Made by a program: the position numbers and the translations under genes. Positions 21,740 through 35,000 of a DNA stretch of 64,000 nucleotides are shown one piece after another (the stretch's first letter is position 1; each line of letters begins with the position of its first letter). The DNA is from Actinernus sp. WN-2022 (lineage: Eukaryota; Cnidaria; Anthozoa; Actiniaria; Actinernidae): positions 17,017,524 through 17,081,523 of the forward strand of contig JAOWCC010001501.1 in assembly GCA_030867875.1 (NCBI GenBank), given 5' to 3'. The notes under the pieces were generated by a model. It made no database searches, had not been told where the DNA came from, and worked only from the letters and a program-made list of their open reading frames with translations.

Positions 21740-22920
21740 ATGATGGCGGAGGGTGAAGTCCTTTCAGAAGATTTTGAGCAGGAAAACAGGAGCAAAACTC
21801 CTAAAAATGTAAAAAGGAAGGCTGTAAACACAGGGAAAGAAAGTGCAAGACGAGAAAGTGGTCAGACGCCGAAGTTGACGAACTGCTAGATCTACGGAGC
21901 CCTGTTGGTGCCACCCACGCGCGCGTATACATCATATTAACGATGTATACATTTATTTGCATCGCGACTTTTTTCCCCTTTGGCGCGACTTTTTTCTGTT
22001 ATTTGGCGCGGCCCTTTTTCCTCTTTAGCGCGACTTTTTTCTGTTATTTGGCGCCACTTTTTTCCCCTTTGGCGCGACTTTTTCTGTTATTTGGCGCGAC
22101 TTTTTTGCTAATTTCATTGGCACGACGTTTTTCTCTGGCGCGACTTTTTTTCTTTAGTGGTCAACCACTAATTTCTGCCACATAGTTCTGTAGCCGACAA
22201 TGCTTCCACTTCCTTTTAGCTCTTCTTCTATAGCGTCTACTATCTCATCGAAGCTGCTAAAACGTCGCCGTCCAAAATGTTAAAAAAAAGGCAATCAATG
22301 ATTTCCTTGTAACTAAAGCCCATATGAAAGTATTCCTCAATGAAATCGTCGCGAAGGTCGTTCGCCGCCATGTTAATTTACTTGAGCCACTGATGACATA
22401 GAATTGAACTGTGGTTACTCCTACAAGGGGTTAAAAAGAAACTCGCGCCAGAGAAAAAAGTCGCGCCAGAGAAAAAAGTCGCGCCAAAGGGGAAAAAGTC
22501 GCGCCAAATAACAGGAAAAAGTCGCGCCAAATAACACGAAAAAGTGGCGCCAAAGGGGAAAAAGTCGCGCCAAATAACAGAAAAAAGTCTCGCCAAAGGG
22601 GAAAAAAGTCGCGATGCAAGTAAATGTATACATCGTTAATCAGTGATGTATACGCGCGCGTGGGTGGCACCAACAGGGCTCCGTATAGATCTGTTAGAAG
22701 AGAGAGTTTGCCTTTGGGACGAAGGGACGTATCACATCAGGAACAAGAGAGAAAGGGCCTACGAAGAGATGGAAGAAAAACTAGATATAACTATCTCAGA
22801 CATACTGAAAAGCCAAAGTAACATGCTTACGAGCTCATCTCGGCCAAGAAATCGCGAAGACGAAGGCGAACGTAAACAGCACCGGAATCCTTTGCGATAT
22901 CACAGTACTATCCAACATGT
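21740..22920 (+). pseudogene. Myb/SANT-like (MADF-type) gene of a Harbinger element, disrupted
   Basis: The left part begins at a methionine near 21740 (MMAEGEVLSEDFEQENRSK). Shifted by one frame, it reads KTRKWSDAEVDELLDL up to 21893. After the 792-bp foldback it resumes at about 22688 as DLLEERVCLWDEGTYHIRNK, then RERAYEEMEEKLDI. The W, the LLDLLEE helix, LW and the basic RNKRERA helix fit the trihelix/MADF-like domain encoded next to Harbinger transposases. The gene is inactive because of the insertion and the apparent frameshift before it. Its C-terminal part runs to about 22920 and is low in complexity. Confidence 0.65.
21894..22685. mobile_element. 792-bp foldback element rich in TTTGGCGC motifs
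   Basis: TAGATCT at 21887-21893 and 22686-22692 is a direct duplication of the disrupted Myb-like codons. The inverted ends begin ACGGAGCCCTGTTGGTGCC and continue with CACGCGCGCGTATACATC, arms of more than 200 bp in all. Each arm contains a run of the unit CTTTTTTCCCCTTTGGCGCGA or a variant with GTTATTTGGCGC. Ten exact TTTGGCGC sites (five per arm) can be counted. Confidence 0.85.
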
Positions 22921-23006
22921 TGGATCGATGTTGGATCCGTTTGAACACCCCCGTGTTGGATCCAACATGTTGGGCGATGTTGCATCCGTTTGAACAGGTC
23001 TTAATT

Positions 23007-23080
23007 ATACTCGTCACTGGATGTGATGTAATGTTTCTTATACTCGTCACCGGATGTGATGTAATGTTTCTTATGACGAA
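23007..23080 (+). repeat. 31-bp tandem repeat, about two copies
   Basis: The unit ATACTCGTCAC(T/C)GGATGTGA followed by TGTAATGTTTCTT is repeated back to back, with a third partial copy. Confidence 0.7.
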
Positions 23081-23110
23081 TCACCGGATCCTACGAGGGT
23101 ATCAAAATTA

Positions 23111-23579
23111 AATCCGCGTGACTGAATTTCAAATGCCGAGGGCGTCAAGCTCCAGGCCTGTCGGTGACGCCATTAGCCTCCGGCTTTGCATCCCGTTTCG
23201 GCATTTGAAATTCTCACGAGCATTGTGACACCCCGTCGCATCTGGTGACAAGTATGTTAAATGGGGTCTTCCATTACTCCCCCCCCCCCCTCCCTATACG
23301 ATCCAACATTGTTCGATCTGGTTTGTCCGGGGGTTAAGTCACAGTGCAAACCCGAAAAATGGAGAAGTAAACCGTTTAATTCAGAAAGGTGTATGTACAA
23401 AAGGCGTTGCTATTTAGATTATTAGACTAGCTACTCGCTATCAGTTTGTATCGGTTGATAGTCGACGAGGAGCACTATCAGCCATAGCACAAAACTGAGT
23501 GCGAGTTGTCTAGTTTTAGTAGAAACCAACTAGTCGTTCAGTCTTAAACTGAAACAAGAACACTTTCTTTGTGAAACAG
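23111..23579. other. gene-free stretch
   Basis: Contains a short inverted repeat at about 23125-23215 (CTGAATTTCAAATGCCGAG and CGGCATTTGAAATTCTCA) and a 13-base C run near 23280. No gene is seen. Confidence 0.4.
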
Positions 23580-23584
23580 TGGTA

Positions 23585-24530
23585 TAATACTTTCTGGCCA
23601 TTGTATTAATCACATCACTGTATGCGGCATTTCTCTTCATCAAGGTACTACCGACACCCGTAAACGCGAAGAACAAACTTTATTTTCAAATTAGGCACTT
23701 TGGCACCTCACGATATTAAAGAACGCTTTTCGTCCATTGAATTTCAGAATTCACGTATTCACTCACACTTAGATCAGCATGTTTCGTTAATTTATTCATC
23801 AACACATTTTTCTCACTGTTACGGCTATTATAGCATTTCTATTATTGGCGCAATTTCCTTTGATCCCAATTGATCCGAGTACATGTTTCCTCAGCGGTAA
23901 TCATGCACTCAACACTCCCATAACGTTTTGTAGACTTGCTCCAAGTCGAACTCGCCGAGTCACTGGGTAAGCGATTACTGGGTCAAAAAGCGAGCGCGAG
24001 AGGCGAGCTCGACTTGTTTCACTTGCAGGAAATTGAATTATCGGGGGATTATGTTTTGGCGCGAAAACACATTTCAGGGGCGGAGCTTACATTTCGCGCC
24101 TTTGACAAACTCTTTCCGAGTACAATCAAATTGTAAATACCACATCCACGGTCGACTAACTTGACACGTCAACATACAATACCTGAAGAATTGACGCTTT
24201 GTGATTGGGCAAATCTTAGTACGTCATAAGCCACGACTCCGGTTGAAAAATCAACCGGTAAATTTGGCGCGCTGCAAGTGGGAAAAGTCCTTCGTGCGGG
24301 GGCTAAGAAGGACTTTGAGAAAGTCTAAACGTTTTGCTGCTGCCTTTCTTCTTGGCACCCGCAATTCCCTCTTTTCATCTGACGAAGGGCTAGCGCTCGA
24401 AACGTCAGCTGCTACTCGCTCCCCATGGCGGTTAGCATACCTTAATCGACCTTAGTTGATTATACCAGTCTTTATCTTTCCCGCCGTCGCAGACCAACAC
24501 AGTTTTTACAGGAACTAGTAACCCATCGAC
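23585..24530 (+). mobile_element. Penelope-like element, 3' end only
   Basis: Begins inside the GIY-YIG nuclease region with the segment that also appears at about 60380-60440 (minus) and 62540-62600 (plus). It continues through the phrases GATCAGCATGTTTC and CCTCAGCGGTAATCATGCA. It ends with GACGAAGGGCTAGCGCTCGA, the shared Penelope-like 3' segment, and CCGCCGTCGCAGACCAACAC near 24480. No intact frame remains. Confidence 0.75.
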
Positions 24531-25773
24531 TTTCTGGAATGCAAAAGAAATCTGATTGCTTGGCTAAAATGTTCGTACGTACTAATTACTATGCATTGCG
24601 TATATGTGTTTTATAACAGTAAACATTAAGAAACAACAAAATATAGAGTGCCCTAGAAGTTTCGTTGTTGCATCAACTGGGATGTCCGATTCTCTCGTCC
24701 CCAGGCTTTTCATTATCGCGCGGCTGGTATTGTGACATCACTGGACCGGTTACCGTGATATCTCGTAATATGTAAACGAAATTTCTTCGCACGACACGTC
24801 ACTTATATTATATTATATAGAGCTCATGGAGCGCTTTTAGCTAGACAATAGCTCCCTTGCATAAACACACTGAAGTTTATCAAAGGAAATGGCCGGAAAT
24901 TGTAGGGTATATTTGCCAAAACAAACCAAAAAGACGACACCGAACTACGGTAGTAAAAATAAATAAACGAATTTGAATTGCTTAATTTGCGGTACTGAGT
25001 ATTTGAATTCATTATAAGTTATCCAGTCACGAAAAGCATCTTTATACTTCCAGTACCGAAAAGTGGAGGAATTGATCAATTTCCGACTACAAGAGCAATG
25101 TTGTTCTCTCGGGGAGTCGATTATTTCATCGTGGGTACCTTAAGCTAGGAATTCTTATATAACACATTTGATTTAATGAATAATAATAATCGCGTTTCGT
25201 GATACTAGTTTGCGCTTAATATACAGTCGGAGAACTGCACGCAACCGGCTTCTATTCATCATTTCCACTTGAAAGCGATATTAGTCTAACCCTTTCCGTT
25301 TGCCGGCGTTGCTGTACTACTGGAATCACGTATTACCTAACAATGGACAATACAGGAAACACGATTTCTTTGAAGTGGTTTTGTCTTGTTTATCAGTTGG
25401 TTGCTTTCATATTTGCAACCCATTTCCGGTGTTTTCAACTCAATTACTCCACCAGGCCAGACACACAAATAATCACAAATTTTCCCCATTTTCTATTTCA
25501 AGGAATAAAAGTGTACAACCTAATAGTTCAGCTTGTTTTTAAGAACCGGACTTATACGCGAGGAGATTTATTTCAGAATTTCTTATCACAAAATATATCC
25601 GAGAATGACATACGTCATCGATGTGTAATCGGAAACGATCGGAAACCTTTGTCATGCGCAGTAGAGTCCAAATTTGCCGCATGGAATAAAAGGAAAACCC
25701 GGCCGAATCGCACGTACATCAGAGGGGGGAAGATTTTTTGTGGGGTTTTGTGCCTTTTTTATTGGCTTTTTCC
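24531..25773. other. upstream region of ZMYND11
   Basis: About 1.2 kb before the ZMYND11 start, expected to hold its promoter and 5' UTR. The 25343-25792 frame has no recognisable domain and ends in another frame over the start. No promoter element is assigned. Confidence 0.3.
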
Positions 25774-26055
25774 ATGGCTAAAGTTTCTGTAAGAAGATAT
25801 GGCGATCCTGTTTTCATACGCGCTCTGAAAGATGGAATATCTAAGATTTCGGCCCAGAAACAGTGCCCAAATGAAGAGAGGATTGTGAGAGTGGTACAAC
25901 AAGAATTCGAGTGGACGAAGGGTGAAATTTTGAAGCAGCTCAAGCAAGCTGTGAAAGACGGCTCGTTTGTTCAAGTTACGGCCATCTCTAGCCACGGGAG
26001 TACGAAGGGAATACCACAAACAGCGTACAGGATACCTCAAAGTGAAGTGAAACCC
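25774..26055 (+). CDS. ZMYND11: ZMYND11 coding exon 1, winged-helix-like domain
   Basis: Encodes residues 1-94, ending AYRIPQSEVKP. The pattern AVKDG...T..S.GS..GI.Q..Y.IP matches the N-terminal domain of vertebrate ZMYND11 (LAVKDG...GSKAGIEQ..YWLP). An in-frame upstream start at 25738 would add 12 hydrophobic residues and is less likely. The donor is GTAAGT at 26056. Confidence 0.93.
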
Positions 26056-29000
26056 GTAAGTTTTGGTTTGTTATTTCGTGCATTCTGTGACTCGCTGTAG
26101 CCACGCCGCTCTTTCGGAAGTGAAAACCTTCAAAATGTATAAGACCCACATTGTTTATGTTCAGTGGAGCGGGGGCGGTAGAACATATAGTTCCCTATCA
26201 TATGCTCTGATTGTATGGTTTTGAAGGACTAAACCCACATCAAGTGAGGAACTTTTGGGAAGTTTATTTAGCGGTGGACGGCGGGTTTGTGGATTAAACT
26301 AAATGCCGAAATACAAATAGTTGTTAGCGTCTTTAAACGAAGTTTGACTCTGAATGATGCGAGGCACCAAAACATTGAGATCTATTGCCGATTATGGTTC
26401 ATAATCTCCAGGAAATCCGAATATTACTAGCTTGTCGAACGATCAAGGTTTTTGTTTTGTATTTTGTTTGTCCAATGGCGAGGTTTTTCGTGTTTATGCG
26501 TGTTTTGTGTGGCGCCGTTTGGGAAAACTTGTCCACGTTAGTCTTTACACGTATTCCTCGCTTTTGTTTGTGGAATATAGCATACTGTCTGTTGAATATT
26601 TATCACCACTTCGCTTACTTTGCAGTTGTGCTTTTCTCGTCTAGTTTAGTCACGCCACAAATTAGAAACTCTCCCAACCCAACGCCTTGGAGGTCGGAAA
26701 ACATGATGATCATAACAACGCTAAGTTGAACCGCTGTGTGATCATGAATTCTATTTTGACTTTCTCTTCTAAAACCATCTTCGGATTCACCGCGTTCCCG
26801 GGCCGCTTAGCAACTTATTGGCTTCCCCTGTTACATTATGTATTCAACTTCTAGTTTTGTTATTATCGCTATCACTAAATATTATTGCTATACGTTCATG
26901 TGTTTTGACAGCCAGGTTTTCCTAAATTTTCTTGAATTGCCGCAAAAGAACTTGAGCTAAAATTGGCTTTCCGTATTTATCATTCATCGTAAACTGACCA
27001 TCAACTCACAGCTCGAACACGTCCATTGCATCGATCGTCCTGAAAGCGCTATCGTAATTATTTTAGGACGTTAACCTTTATATATTATCTCCCAAGGCTA
27101 TTTTATCTTGAAGTTCTGAAGCAGTGAAGTTTTCTAGTACAACGTTTAAAGTTTTAAAAGTTTCTAGAAGTAGAAGAATACAGTGATAGAACTATTGCAT
27201 GCATTTCGTACTTTAAATTGAACAAAGATTCCTAGAGGTCGAAAGGTGTAGCAGGGTATATTCCTTGGATTTTATCGGCAAGTCATAGCTTTCGGATCGC
27301 CATGCAACCTTTGACAAAATAATAGAATATTAATATTTTACTTTGTCTGTTTGAAGTGATCATATTCATCCGCCATGGCCCAGAATGTGGATATACGAAA
27401 CCGGATATACGTATATTTAAATTCATAATACTGAATTCTGTCAAAGTTCTAACTCTATCAAAACCTGTTCAATGAAAAAGCAAAACTTAATTATCTTCCC
27501 TGCCAATCAGTTTCAAATTACTTTTTCTATTCTATGAGGTTATAAAGATTCAATTTAACAGCAGGATTTTTTAAATTTAGTATTTATCTTCTACTACAGG
27601 TCTTGGAAGGTGTTTATACTGTGCCTCATGATTTCTTTAATAATTTGTATGTATGTGCAAATAGACATTATTTGTATGGACTTCACCTTGGCATTGCCAA
27701 AGACCCTTCAAAGGAATTCGAATTTTATATGTATCTCAACATGCTATGAGAATGTTATTATTCTCTAATGAAAATTAATAGATGCATATCATTCTAAAGC
27801 GCGCAATGTTTTAATTTTTCCAATTTCCATTTAAAAATTAGTTATGCTTGTTGAAGTTTAAGGTTGGGTGTATTTACATGTATATATGTCTCTATTCACA
27901 GGACAAAGCAAAAAATATAGAGACACATGACTGGTACTGTTGGGAATGCCATATGCCTGGAGAGGTGATCCTGTGTGATCACTGTCCACGTGTCTTCCAT
28001 AGAAGGTGTGCCCATGATGGGACAGTCACTGGCAGTAAATGGAAGTGCCCATCTTGCCAGGTATATGAGACATAGTTATCTTGATATACAACTGTTAATC
28101 CTTTCGACCCATAGAGTACATCAGTTAGTGCAAGAGCTATTCTACACAAAATAATTGTTACAACTTAAGGAATTCTGGCTTTAGCTAGGTCACCACATGA
28201 TCTCTAGACTGGTCAACTTTAAGAAAGTAAAGTTATGTATAGGGAGGGACTATAATTTTTATTCATAATTTTAGTTTATTTACTGGTCGAGTTAGTTTAA
28301 GTTGTGTCCCCAATTACTAGAATGTAATGACATGTTAATACATACAATGTATTGTATTGTACATGTATGTGAACCCCATACATGTACACCTTTATGCCAG
28401 GCGGCTGAGCACATAACCCCAAAATATGCCCACTATTTGGGCATATTTTGAGGATCATCTGCCAACTAAGATTGGGCTATGCCATTAAAAATCTGTAACC
28501 CCCCCCTATCGAGGATACATATTTTTACCAAAAACGCAAACCCCCTGAAGAAATTGGAAAATGTGCTATACCCCTGAAGAAATCCACCAAAAATGGCCTG
28601 ATTGTGTCGACCCCCTGAAGAATTCCATGCTCTGATTGGGTTTTATGAAGACAATATCCTACATTGTACATTGGAACCCCTAAAGAATTCCACAACATTT
28701 TTTGCAATGAACATAAACTGAAGAAATGGTGAAATGTTCTACTTTTATTTCCTTTCCCAAAAAAAAACTAGCAGCAAAATTAAGGTGTAAACAGTTTTGT
28801 TGTCACAATATTTCCAAAATTCAGTTTGGAATGTTTTTATCAGAAAGGTCAAATTTTAATGTCATTATTGATAGTTTGACACTTATTAGATACATAATAC
28901 TCTTTAATACCTGATATAATGATAATTAGTTCATCAGATATAACTAGCTAGATGAAATCTAATCCAAAACTAACAGAGCTGGAAATCTTGTTGTACAATA

Positions 29001-32000
29001 TCAAGTATCTGTCTGGCTTTATTATAAATATATTTTTTAGTTGCAAACATGAATCAGATCTGCTAGCTATTTTGATCCACAGTTTCCATTGATTGTAATG
29101 GTATACTATTAAAATGATCTCGTTAATTATTTAATTGGCACAATGAATGAGCTACATGTAATTCTAAAGTGGTTGACAGTACGTGCTGTGCATGGTACGT
29201 ATTGTATTTGATGATCTAAATTATTAATTTTTCACCATCCAAAATGTGAGTTGACCAGCTGTGTAAGTTTGCAAGTCTTCTAATCTTACACATCTTTTAT
29301 TTAATTACTAATATCAAATTGCCAATATTCCCTAGCCACCAAAAGTGCCTGCCCTCATGGCTAGCAAGTCACTAGATGAACTGGCTAAAATGTTAACGTT
29401 CACATTGGAAAGAATGAAAGAAAAGGTATAGTAATAATGGTCATTCCTAGGTACAAACCATATAGACTACAGCTAGTGTCATTGAATGATGCTACTATTG
29501 CATGCTCTGATTGGATGAAAGCTGTGTTTCTTTAACTGACTATAGAACATAGACCGGCCATTGCATGTGCTCTTATTTTTTCAGTTGATTATCGAATTAA
29601 ACAGGCCTTTTTTGAACTTGGTGTTTTGATTTATTTTATATTTCCTTCTGTGTTTCTATAGTTACAGAAATATTTATGGCAGTTTGGAGAATTTGGGGAA
29701 AAGCAGTGGAAATTAATTAACACTCGCCCTTAGGGCTTGTGTTTCCAGAGCAACTTTTTGTTCTCCCAAACCTCCACTCATGTTTGTATAACTCAATGGG
29801 AGCACAGCAAATGTATTCTATTTCTTAATTTTGATTCAAATTCATCTACCAGTTGTTCAAAGATTAATAATAATTATTAGGAGTAAACACATACAGGTAT
29901 TTTTAACCATTCATGCCAAAACCTTTGTTTGAGATTATTTTTTTATTTGTGTATAAAGAAAAATGAATTCTAAGACATTTTGTCATATCCAAAAATGGCA
30001 GTTAATAGAATAGTACAATGCTCTGCACTAATTTATTAAGAGAAGGTGTTTTACAAAACCAAATATTGGGTGGCAAAAAACTAACAGGCTAGTCAAGTGA
30101 GTTTTGTGCCAACTGAAGCCATAATTTTATAATCGATTTTAGCAAAGATTTTTCAATATTTGTGTTTCTTTTTGAATGGTGAAAGTTAAATTGGAGTAGT
30201 GTTGATCCAAAGCAAAAAAATTAAAACAAAAACGTCTCTCGTCAGCGCTAGACCTGAATATGTAATGTTCACCAAACTTACAGTGGTTCAATGGCTAACT
30301 AAATTTATGAAGAAAAGCAAAAAACGACATTTTAAAGTGCAAGTAGAGCCATAAAACAACATGAACTCTTTTTGCCCAAAATTCTGTTTCTGATATACTT
30401 CAGCTGTCTAACTTAGTTTTCTTTGAGAGGCAGGAGCAGAAATTAAACTAGAATAAATGCTATCCGAATTGTGGGATTGATTCATCTTGTGATGTCACAA
30501 TGAAAACCTACAGGATTTTATTGTAGTACTTTTCTCTTTGGGAGGGAGTTGATTCATCTTATGACGTCACAGGGTCCACGAAAAGTAACTAACATTAGGG
30601 ATTAAATGCCAGAAATGTTACAAAATTTGCAAGATTAATACCTTTTTGTGAGAAACAAACACAATGGTACAATTTTTTTTTTTGACATGATACTTGCACT
30701 TTCACTTTGTGCCATGCTAAACAGTTCTTAGTCAATAGATTGTTATTTGTGTTTGTTAATTTGTGACTATGGTAATTGAATAATAATTAGAGTGTTATTT
30801 CCAAAGCGAGAAATGGAATTCAAATTTTTGTCTGTTTTTGGTACTTTTTTCAAATATTACACGACAATTATTAGAAAAACACTTTGTCTTTACACTTTTT
30901 CTTCAATTTCCACAAATTTAGGCTAAGGATTTTCTGAAGCCATTTGACCTGAATGAGTACGAGGATTACTTGGAGTTCATATTTAAACCTGTTGACCTCA
31001 GCTTACTTGAAAAAGTGAGTATATATTGAAGAATGCACTTGTACATGTACACTAAATGATGCTGTTGTTTAATGCATCTATGTGTGAACACATGAGACAA
31101 AAGCATGTTTTAATTGGGTATCAAACATAAATAAAGTGATTTGTTGTCAAACTTTCGAAGTTTGAAGTCATGCTAGTCAAAAGATGAACTTTCGTGTTCA
31201 AAATACCAAGTTATTCACTTTCCGTATCGATTATTCTCCAACCAGCTCTACCACTTGATTTCTGAAGTCCCGAAATAAAGGTACATATGGTTTGAAGATT
31301 TCTTTATCGTAAATATCCTCACAACTGGAGCATAACTTGATATTTTGGGTGTGAAAGTTCTTCTAGCACGTACACCTTCAAACTTTGAAAGTTTGATGAG
31401 GAATCATGTTACGTTTGATGGTAGTCTAGAAACCTAAGACCTATAATAAGACGTAGAAACCTAAGACCTAGAAAACTAAGACCTTAACTGTTGGGTACAT
31501 GTATGTCTTGCTGTACTTTGCAAAACTGTATTTTGTATATTTAGCTAATTAGGGGATTTAGAACTGAGCAAACTCAGGAGGACAGAAGAGAACTGAACCT
31601 GGACTAGCATATGGACACAATTACAAATGAATCAAGAAAACTGACCTGAGGAAACTGGACCCAATGATTGCTGGACTTTGGAGGACTCTACCCTGAGTAT
31701 TCGAATGAAAACGTTGGAAAAGGACACCAAATAAAGCCAAACTGAACTGAGATAAGCGAGCTGAGTACACAGAATTGAGTAATTGAACCAAGTAAACTGA
31801 ACTGAGTGCATAAATAGATGAAATAGAACTGGAAACCGAACCTAAATGCCTAATGGAGCAGCTTATGGACACAAAGAAATGGTCAAAAATGAACTCAGAG
31901 TATAAATAGAACCAAAACCAAACAGAATCGTCTAATGAAATATGGACATGAATCAAATACTGGTATACAGAACTGAGTAAACTGCTATTTGGATTGGAAA

Positions 32001-35000
32001 AACAATTTATCGAACTAGAAATGACATTCATGAACAAACTACATTGTAGGAGGACACTTAAGAAGAATTATATTGAACTGGGGAAAAAAAATGATAAAAT
32101 TGATAAATTGAACTGGCAATGGAAAAGAGCTTATAATTAGGTGGTCAAGAATTCCTTCATTAATTTGTAATCATGTCCATATGCTAGTATGGGTTCAGTT
32201 CTCCTGATTTTACAATTCCAGCCTTGGACTGAGCTCAGTGAGTGTTTCACAATGAGTTTAGACTTCGTAGCAAAAACAATGGTTTTTATCTAGCTCGATC
32301 TTGGGACTCAACATGGCTGCCAGAGAATTAAGAGTCAATTGCTAATATTCATTCAATTCTCTTAAATGCATTTTTATATCACAGTATATTTATTCCAAAA
32401 TCTGCCATTGGCCCCCAAAAAGGCTACGAGGACACCTGCCCCTGGGAAAACGTTATAAACATTATTGTATGCTAACGCATTAATATTCATTCCATGCATG
32501 CTGTGAATTCATTTTAAAGGGCACACAAAATAATGATAAAGTTAACATACTTGATGAAAGACAAAAATACCTTCTCAGATTTACAGAATATGCTCTCCAG
32601 GTCTACTGGCAACAATTTGAGAAAATTTTGATGAAGGATGGCAAAGATTTGAGTGGATGAAAATGATACTGCTTTTAAGAGAAATTTAGAACAACTTGAA
32701 ATCAGTTCACTGTAACCGAAATCAAGTGTCTAGAATAAGCTTTTGAATCCACTTTAGTCATTGACATCCTTTATCAAAAAGTATGAAAAGCATAGCAGGA
32801 CATTAACATAGTATTTCTCTTCTCTTATTTTTGTAGTTTATAGTTTTAAAGAAACTTCAAGGTTCAATTCCCAGTTGCACTATTACGTCAGTTGAAGACA
32901 ACTACCAGAATCCTTTTCAAATAATTTTTCTTTTTCAGATTTTGTACTCTCCTGAGAATACCAAGACATCATGATCCAAATAATCTGGTGTTTTTATCCA
33001 ACTGACATAATAGTGCAAACCACGCACCTTTTCAATAATTGACAGTGCCCTTTACGGGTTAATGTGTGCCTTTTGTTCAGCGTGTAGGCAAAAAACAATA
33101 CAAGACAGCCAAGGAATTCCGAGAGGAGGCACAGTGGATTCTCCACAATGCCATTATTTATTTTGGAGGTAAATGCAGTCAATTTAAGTGGTTAATAAGC
33201 TAGCTACACCTGGAAATTTTCAGGGTTTTATATTGCATGACTATATTGCATGACTTGCATTCAGTTCCATACTGTACTGGTTTAATCCGGGGGAGGGGGG
33301 GGGGACTCCCATACTGAAGTGACATGGGTGCTCTGCCGTACCATTGAGTGGTTAAATTTCTATTTTCCATTGCAGCCGTACCATTTAGCAGGTGTATCGA
33401 TAGACGCTAATTATGCAACCCAACTCCCTACCATTTAGGGTGTCATTAAATTTTACCAAGTGATTGACAAGTTAAAGTTAGATGTATTTTTACTGTGTTT
33501 GTGATAAAAAACAGTAATTTTAAAAGAGGTCTAGTGGTCATACCATTTAGGGGTCAAAACCATTGAGACTCTCTTGATTCCGTTAATTAATGTGGTCGCC
33601 ACGACTGACCACTGACCAACATAGCGGCCATTTATATCGCTGACGACGAATGAGCACTTTTTTCTTAATAACTATGGCTCTTGCTGTGGAAACGTTTAAA
33701 ACTATGTGGGAATCGAAACTACTACCTAGTATACGAAAAGAGATTGGGCTCGAAATGTCTCAGATAAAAGATAACCTAAAAATTTTGACAGATCGGTGCA
33801 GCCAAATTAGTATTAATTTACTCAATAATATACTGATAAATCTTTCGGTTATAAAGTCAATTTGAGTTCCATGCCCGAAATTTTCCGTTTATTAGTATCA
33901 ATTCAGTTTAGTAATATTCTTAAAGTACTTCTTTACGAGTAAAGTCTTACGCCCAATTTCCATTTAATAGTATACTAGTAAAGTTTTTCACAAACTTAGT
34001 GTGTATCGAATGTCCCTAATCGACGAGATTCAACAATACCAAAGACGAGATAATGCCTTGAAATAACAGGAATCCCAGTTCTACCAGTGGATGAACCAAG
34101 AAATATAATCATTGAGTTAGGCTCTATCTTGGGTGTTAACATCAATGAAGAGCATATCTTAATTGCCCATAGGCTCCCTGATACGAAAAAGTTGGTTGTC
34201 TTTTTTAATATTTGTAATTAATTATTTGTACCTATTATATATCATGTAAACAGTGTGAAAATAAAAAAAACTTGATGTGTACATTTTTAGGAGTCCATTT
34301 CAGGGCCACAGCCTAGAACCCCTGTCACTTCAGTATGGGAGCTCTCCCGGTTGAACTACATGATGAATGTATGAAGAAGCAACTTCTGCCATCGGACCAC
34401 TGTTAAGCCTTGGTCATATGGTTCAACATCTGTTTAACATTCTAATTAGCTGCTATTATTCTCCAACATGCTTTCAGGCCATGTCAAACAGTTTCAACAT
34501 TGGTTTCAACAACTGTTGTACTGATGTTGAAGAGATGTCGAAACCACTTGACCAGGGCTTCACACATGTACACACATCTCTTTTTTGCCATCTAATAAGG
34601 ACAGACCAAAAGTAACTTCCCTTAAATGTAAATGGCTTTTACAACAATTTATTCACTGATTCAATCAGCTCCTGTCCTTGAGATGAGATTCAGCACTGCA
34701 ATCAAGATTGAGGATGCATTCAAACTGGTAATACATCAGTTCGCTCTCCTCCCCCTCCAACATTTTGAACGAGGTGGAAATTGTTCGATTTATAAGGAAA
34801 CCTGGACGTTTCTATAGTTTGGAGTTTTGGCATCTAGTGAATAACCTTAAATTTCCTGTGTCAAGATTGGGTACATTTTAACGTACTTGTTCCTTTGTAC
34901 TTAAGTCGTCATAATTGTAGAGTAATTGTATAGAAAACTACCATATGTTTTATGTTTGAAGCGCAACTAAATCCAGCTCAAATTTCACGCATTTATTGAC

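Larger units (their letters stand above)
21429..23000 (+). mobile_element. Harbinger-like TIR element with a broken Myb/SANT gene
   Basis: TTAA at 21425-21428 and 23001-23004 flanks the inverted ends GGCCCGTTCAAACGGATG and CATCCGTTTGAACAGGTC. Subterminal CAACATGTTGGATCCGTTTG motifs recur in both arms. Between them lies a reading frame for a Myb/SANT-like DNA-binding domain, split by the foldback element at 21894-22685. PIF/Harbinger elements normally carry such a Myb-like gene beside the transposase. No transposase is visible here. Confidence 0.75.

Noticed and set aside
21943..22185. Open frames rich in FFPFGATFFCYLAR (also 22378-22673 minus) as proteins
   Set aside because: They are translations of the TTTGGCGC repeat units in the foldback arms, occur in several frames on both strands, and have no domain.
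25738..25773. Upstream in-frame start for ZMYND11 (MWGFVPFLLAFS)
   Set aside because: It would add a hydrophobic stretch absent from the family, and MAKVSVRR matches the known N-terminus.
31621..32037. 138-codon minus-strand frame as a gene
   Set aside because: It is the complement of a purine-rich degenerate GAACTGA repeat and is low-complexity.
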